This document shows, in pieces, positions 59,568 through 64,000 of a DNA stretch of 64,000 nt. Each line of letters opens with the position of its first letter. Position 1 is the stretch's first letter. A model generated the notes under the pieces. That model was not told the DNA's origin, ran no database searches, and was given only the letters and a program-made list of their open reading frames with translations. The translations under genes were made by a program, and so were the position numbers. The stretch lies in assembly GCA_949316495.1 (NCBI GenBank), contig OX439009.1:39075943-39139942 (forward strand), given 5' to 3'. Source of the stretch: Amphiduros pacificus (lineage: Eukaryota; Annelida; Polychaeta; Phyllodocida; Hesionidae).

Positions 59568-60548
59568 GTAAGTTTACACTTTGTGAGTGATTTGAGAAGT
59601 ATATTCTACTTGCCGTGCTCGCTAGGATCGCCCTGAAATAGTTAAGTAAAATTTTACACCGAGAAACAGGTAGAATTAAGACGTTTTATGTTCCAGAATT
59701 GTTGAAATGAAAACAACATGGCAGTTTCTGTTCCCTCTGAAAACACAGAATTCTCTTGGTGTTAAAGTAAAACGTATGATTCTGTCATAACACCCTGAAT
59801 ATATTAAGTTCAAATAATGACATTTGAATGGTGAGCAATCTTCAACTCATGTTCAACAAATGGGCTATTTTACCTTGAATATAAGGTGGGAAAGACAAGA
59901 GACTGTCTGCATGCAAACTAGGTCAACGATTGCTGATTTCGCCAGAAACAAGCAACAAATTTAACGAAATTGACGTGTTTTGCTGAAACAAGACTAGCAA
60001 TGTTTTGATCAGTTGTTTATGTGGGGTCCACGTGTGTTGTTATCAGCGTATTGTGTCAGAGAACATTGATAAGAACCGCTGATAAGATATCTTTAAAATG
60101 TAGGTCACCCCTAGCTATTGCTGGCACTGGGGGATTCCCACAGTAAAATTGGACAATTTCTGCATGGGGATTTTTGCACAGTATCTATTCAAATAAAACA
60201 TATCTTACATCAAACAATCTTTTACAAAATCATATTGTCTTGAATAAATACGACAGTTTTTGTTTTTAAAGGTTTTTGCTAATGTTTTTCATTAAAAGTT
60301 ATAATGAATACTCTTAAACTTGGGGCCAGTATACATCATGGTCCAGCCAATCATGATCTTTCTTGACAGGAGCCTCTCAACATTTCAAATATTTTATCAC
60401 ACAAGGTCAATAGTTGGAGTAGGAAAAGTTAATATTTTAAATATTAATTCACAGGAACATCATTGGTCTCAATTCAGCTAATCAATTCAGAAAATATATC
60501 AACTGCTCAGTCAATTTATAGCTTTGCTGACCACTACATAAATATATC

Positions 60549-61223
60549 AGGCCGTGCTGACATTGTTAGGCCGTGCTGACATTGTTAGGCCATGCTGACA
60601 TTGTTAGGCTGTGCTGACATTGTTAGGCCATGCTGACATTGTTAGGCTGTGCTGACATTATTAGGCAATGCTGACATTGTTAGGCAATGCTGACATTGTT
60701 AGGCCATGCTGACATTGTCAGGCCATGCTGACATTGCTAGGCAATGCTGACATTGTTAGGCAATGCTGACATTGTTAGGCCATGCTGACATTGTTAGGCT
60801 ATGCTGACATTGTTAGGCTGTGCTGACATTGTTAGGCAATGCTGACATTGTTAGGCCATGCTGACATTGTTAGGCCATGCTGACATTGTTAGGCTATGCT
60901 GACATTGTTAGGCTGTGCTGACATTGTTAGGCAATGCTGACATTGTTAGGCCATGCTGACATTGTTAGGCCATGCTGACATTGTTAGGCCATGCTGACAT
61001 TGTTAGGCCATGCTGACATTGTTAGGCCATGCTGACATTGTTAGGCTATGCTGACATTGTTAGGCAATGCTGACATTGTTAGGCAATGCTGACATTGTTA
61101 GGCCATGCTGACTTTTTAGGCTATGCTGTCATTGTTAGGCTGTGCTGAATTGTCAGACTATACTGACTTTTTAGACTATGCTGACTTTGTTAGGCTATGC
61201 TGACTATTTTAGGCTATGCTGAC
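60549..61223 (+). repeat. Minisatellite, 19-bp unit (ggccatgctgacattgtta), in neuroglian intron 1
   Basis: About 35 copies with ccatg/caatg/ctgtg/ctatg variants. The last copies near 61100-61223 are degenerate. Confidence 0.95.
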
Positions 61224-61746
61224 AAAGAAATGATCACAAACATTACAGAAAAACAAGCGACATCACAGCTTTTAGGCTTTCGACAGATGTTTTAACAATT
61301 CATTGATATACAAATAAAACTGATAGAAAAATGTCTATATATTTCCATAATATCAGAATGGTCAAAGCTGTAAAATTTTATTACATTGGTATTTTTCTAT
61401 AGATCTATATTAAATCATGTTTCTCCCATTTATTTTTATCCCATAATATTTGGTCATGAAATATCAAAACTTTACTTCAGTCCATATAAATATTGACCTT
61501 GCCACATTCTTAACTGTTTCTTGTTTTATCAGCATATAAATTAGATTAAACCTCAAAATAAAATATATTCATAAGCAATTGTTGTTTGAGTATTCAGTTA
61601 ACACATCTCTATTGTTTATTTGTTACTCAAATTGTCAATGATAATGAAGATCAGTCAGATAAGTTTTCATAGCAGCATTTGTCTTCAGGGAATTCAACAT
61701 AAATAACACACATCTTAATGTTTATATTTGTTGGATTTTATTTCAG

Positions 61747-63558
61747 AGCTGATAGCAGGAAGATGAGTTTTATTTGGCCAACCAGTGGCGCCATCTGGGC
61801 AGGATTGCTGTGCCTTCTGGGATGCAGTCTTGCTCAGGAATTCACCCAGGGTGTCCGCAGGGGTAAGTCGATGCACTGTTATAATATCAATAATTTCTGT
61901 ATTGTAAGTGGCAAGATGTCTGTCAAAGTATGTATATACAGGTTTATTTTCAAAAAGGGTCGTTAAAACTAAGTACTGTAAAATCTTCATTGTGTGATGA
62001 AAGACTCATATATTTATTCTGTTTTATTTTTTTATCAATTAAGGTAAAGATAATACTAAAATGTTCCAGGCACTCGTAGTAATTCACTGCTACCCAATCT
62101 AAAGACAATTAATGATAAAATTATTATATCAGTAATCTTATTCAGTTCATGCCCAATTGTGTTCTAAACCAACATGGTCTTAAATACTGCATGAATTAAG
62201 GTAACTATTTGGATTTACCTTTGTAAGGCTTAACTCTCTGTTCTCCCACTGAACCAAGCAGACCCCCCTCAGTAAGGAGTGCCAAAGTAGATCATTACTC
62301 TCAGGCAGTTTACCCAACCACACATATTTTGTTATTGACAAAAAATATATTTTCCAGTATTATAGTACAGTAGAGCCCGAAGTGTACGCTCCATTTTAAC
62401 GCGATGTTGCCGTTATATTGCGATGTATCGCCACTAATCTCACGAGATAATGTTGCGTACTCTTTGGGCTCCACTGTAAGAGCCAAACATCACTTTCATT
62501 TCATGTTCGATAAACATGAACCCCAAAGTTCATGCCTGGTCATGATGTGACTGAATTTGGTCATGGTCATGATGTGACTGAATTTGGTCATGATGTGACT
62601 GAATTTGGTCATGATGTGACTGAATTTGGTCATGGTCATGATGTGACTGAATTTGGTCATGAACAGTTGAGGCTTTGGTATTGTTTGATAATGGATATGT
62701 TATGAAGACCTCCAAGGCCATACAATAAGGTTATACTATAAGGTCACACAACTAGGCCATACAATAAGGTCACACAACTAGGTCATACAATAAGGTCACA
62801 CAACTAGGTCATACAATAAGGTCATATAATAAGTCCACACAACTAGGTCATACAATAAGGTCACATGATAAAGCCAAATATAGGGTATAAATTGGTAAAT
62901 GTGGAAATGTTGAAGACTTCTAAAACCTCTTCTGCCCAGCTACATAACCTTATACATGACTAATACATTAAAAAATGACGTTTAATTCTTTAAAACTTTT
63001 TATTATTACAGTGACGATTCCTCCATTGATAACTGAAATGCCGCCAAAAAATTTAGCATTCCGGGAAGAAGAAAGTATAGAGATGCCTTGTGTCGCATCA
63101 GGTCAACCTCAACCCTCGTAAGTTTCCATGGTAACCATGCTCCACAAGTTTAATCAGACAGAAGAAACTCAAAGGAATATATGCCATACCAAGATATTAT
63201 TATTTGGAAAATAATGAGTTATACTATCCAGCCAAAAATCTAAGGATGTCAAATGACTAAAGAATATTTAGCTAAGTATTAATGTGTAGTAAACATTATT
63301 AATGGATGAAAATGAAAAAGCTAATTTCAAAAAGTGCATCTTTACTTATGTATGTAACAATTCATTACAGATATCGGTGGGAAATGAACAGGAAACCATT
63401 TGATCCGAGTGGGAATGATGGACGTATCGCCATTCAGCCCGGAGTGGGTACGCTCATATTTGCTAAACCACTCAAGCGGGACGAGGCCATCTATCAGTGC
63501 TTTGCTGTCAATGAAGTCGGACAAGCTGTCACCGTCAAAGTCGATCTCCGAGTTGGCA
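61747..63558 (+). CDS. NRG: Neuroglian / L1CAM-family cell adhesion protein, first three coding exons (partial)
   Basis: Exons: 61747-61862 (ATG at 61763), 63012-63117 and 63371-63558, continuing off the right end. Donors are gtaagt in each case; acceptors are tttcag, attacag and attacag; phases are 1, 2 and 1. The product starts with a signal peptide (hydrophobic AIWAGLLCLLGCSLA, then QEFTQG). Next comes Ig domain 1 split over two exons: PPLITEMPPKNLAFREEE, the first Ig cysteine in MPCVASGQPQPSYRW with the conserved Trp, GRIAIQPGVGTLIF, and DEAIYQCFAVNEVGQA with the second Cys and the Y.C motif. P.I...P......Y.W.KNG..FD, QPG.GTL and YQCFA.NE.G.A are characteristic of the first Ig domain of neuroglian/L1CAM/NrCAM. 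Two exons per Ig domain is also the family's gene structure. L1-family proteins act at neuronal and septate-junction membranes and bind ankyrin through a cytoplasmic tail not in this window. Confidence 0.88.
62368..62476. mobile_element. Tc1/mariner-type MITE (109 bp) in neuroglian intron 2
   Basis: Ends are inverted (CAGTAGAGCCCGAAG at left, CTTTGGGCTCCACTG at right) and flanked by TA on both sides. This is the TA target duplication and CAGT-start of mariner/pogo-like elements. It is too short to encode anything. Confidence 0.75.
62537..62661 (+). repeat. Minisatellite, 21/27-bp unit (ggtcatgatgtgactgaattt)
   Basis: Five copies, two of them with an extra ggtcat. Intronic. Confidence 0.9.
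62716..62872 (+). repeat. Short tandem repeat (catacaataaggtcacacaa plus ctagg)
   Basis: About six copies of a 25-27 bp unit, the last ones degenerate. Intronic. Confidence 0.85.
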
Positions 63559-63831
63559 GTAAGTTTTATATTTCTTTTTCAAATCTTCTGAGAGAACTTG
63601 TTGAAACTAATCAGTAGAACAGGCCCCATAATTACTATGACTTTGTTACACATGGAAATAGAATTTAGCATAATCCTTTATTTTCTCACAGACTTATGCT
63701 TATTGGGGAAGTCTAAATTCTAAATCTGAGCTGATATATCAAGCAAGAAATGTCTGTTCTTGAGTCCTCTGCATATTTGTCCTGTGAGAGAAAATCTTTG
63801 GTTAATTTCTTCATTAACCAAAGTGATTTTT

Positions 63832-63905
63832 ACATTAATAATAATAAGATAATAATAAGATTTATATAGCGCTGATATCAGATATCAGTCTTCATAGCAA
63901 TGTGC
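63832..63905 (-). mobile_element. LINE 3'-terminal fragment
   Basis: aataataagatttatatagc followed by gctgatatcag matches the 3' end of the LINE fragment at 46.82-46.88 kb. No coding part is present. Confidence 0.6.
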
Positions 63906-64000
63906 TCAGAAATTTGGTCATAGTAAAAGTTCCAAAATGATATCTCACAGTCTTTTTATTCATGTTATATATGTGTTCATATTTATGAAATCTAAATTCT

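Overview
The window is animal nuclear DNA, most likely from a mollusc or another lophotrochozoan. Genes are split by GT-AG introns, the sequence is AT-rich, and there are tRNA-derived SINEs with CAAA-type tails, CR1/L2-like and I-like LINE fragments, a Ty3/gypsy element and many minisatellites. The species call is inference. The protein families and splice signals are read directly from the sequence.

Left third (1-19.1 kb), + strand: part of one gene for a modular extracellular protein. Between about 1.07 and 12.58 kb a 1.62-1.69 kb block is repeated in tandem. Each block carries a complete two-exon fibronectin type III (FN3) domain of 100 codons with phase-1 introns at both ends. Seven blocks are intact, five encode exactly the same 100 residues, and a decayed eighth lies at the right edge. 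Two ordinary FN3 domains follow (one exon at 16.3 kb, two exons at 17.1/17.8 kb), then two nearly identical trefoil (P-type) exons at 18.3 and 19.0 kb. Every domain is a phase 1-1 cassette, so any number can be joined in frame. Neither end of this gene is visible.

Middle (19.1-45.5 kb): mostly repeats, with two paralogous three-exon genes on the - strand (A, 22.2-29.9 kb; B, 44.2-45.4 kb). Each encodes a roughly 211-residue protein with a signal peptide, a cysteine-containing ectodomain and a C-terminal hydrophobic segment. I do not recognise the family with certainty; the fold may be NTR/TIMP-like, as in CCDC3. The last intron of gene A holds a solo LTR and a very young gypsy element (141-bp LTRs that look identical, 5-bp target duplication), both inserted into an older tandem repeat. 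Large minisatellites fill much of the rest: 21-bp unit at 20.0-21.4 kb, 21-bp at 30.1-30.9 kb, 16-bp at 31.4-37.2 kb with higher-order repeats, and 42-bp at 38.3-43.2 kb.

Right part (45.5-59.4 kb): no host gene recognised. It holds LINE fragments, an inverted pair of an unclassified 0.42-kb repeat, two almost identical 470-bp copies of an element with terminal inverted repeats, a 31-bp minisatellite of 2.1 kb, an RNase H-bearing LINE 3' end and a near-perfect 48-bp-arm hairpin at 57.9 kb.

Right end (59.4-64 kb), + strand: the start of a neuroglian/L1CAM-family gene, with a probable non-coding first exon, a signal-peptide exon, and two exons encoding the first Ig domain. It continues beyond the window.
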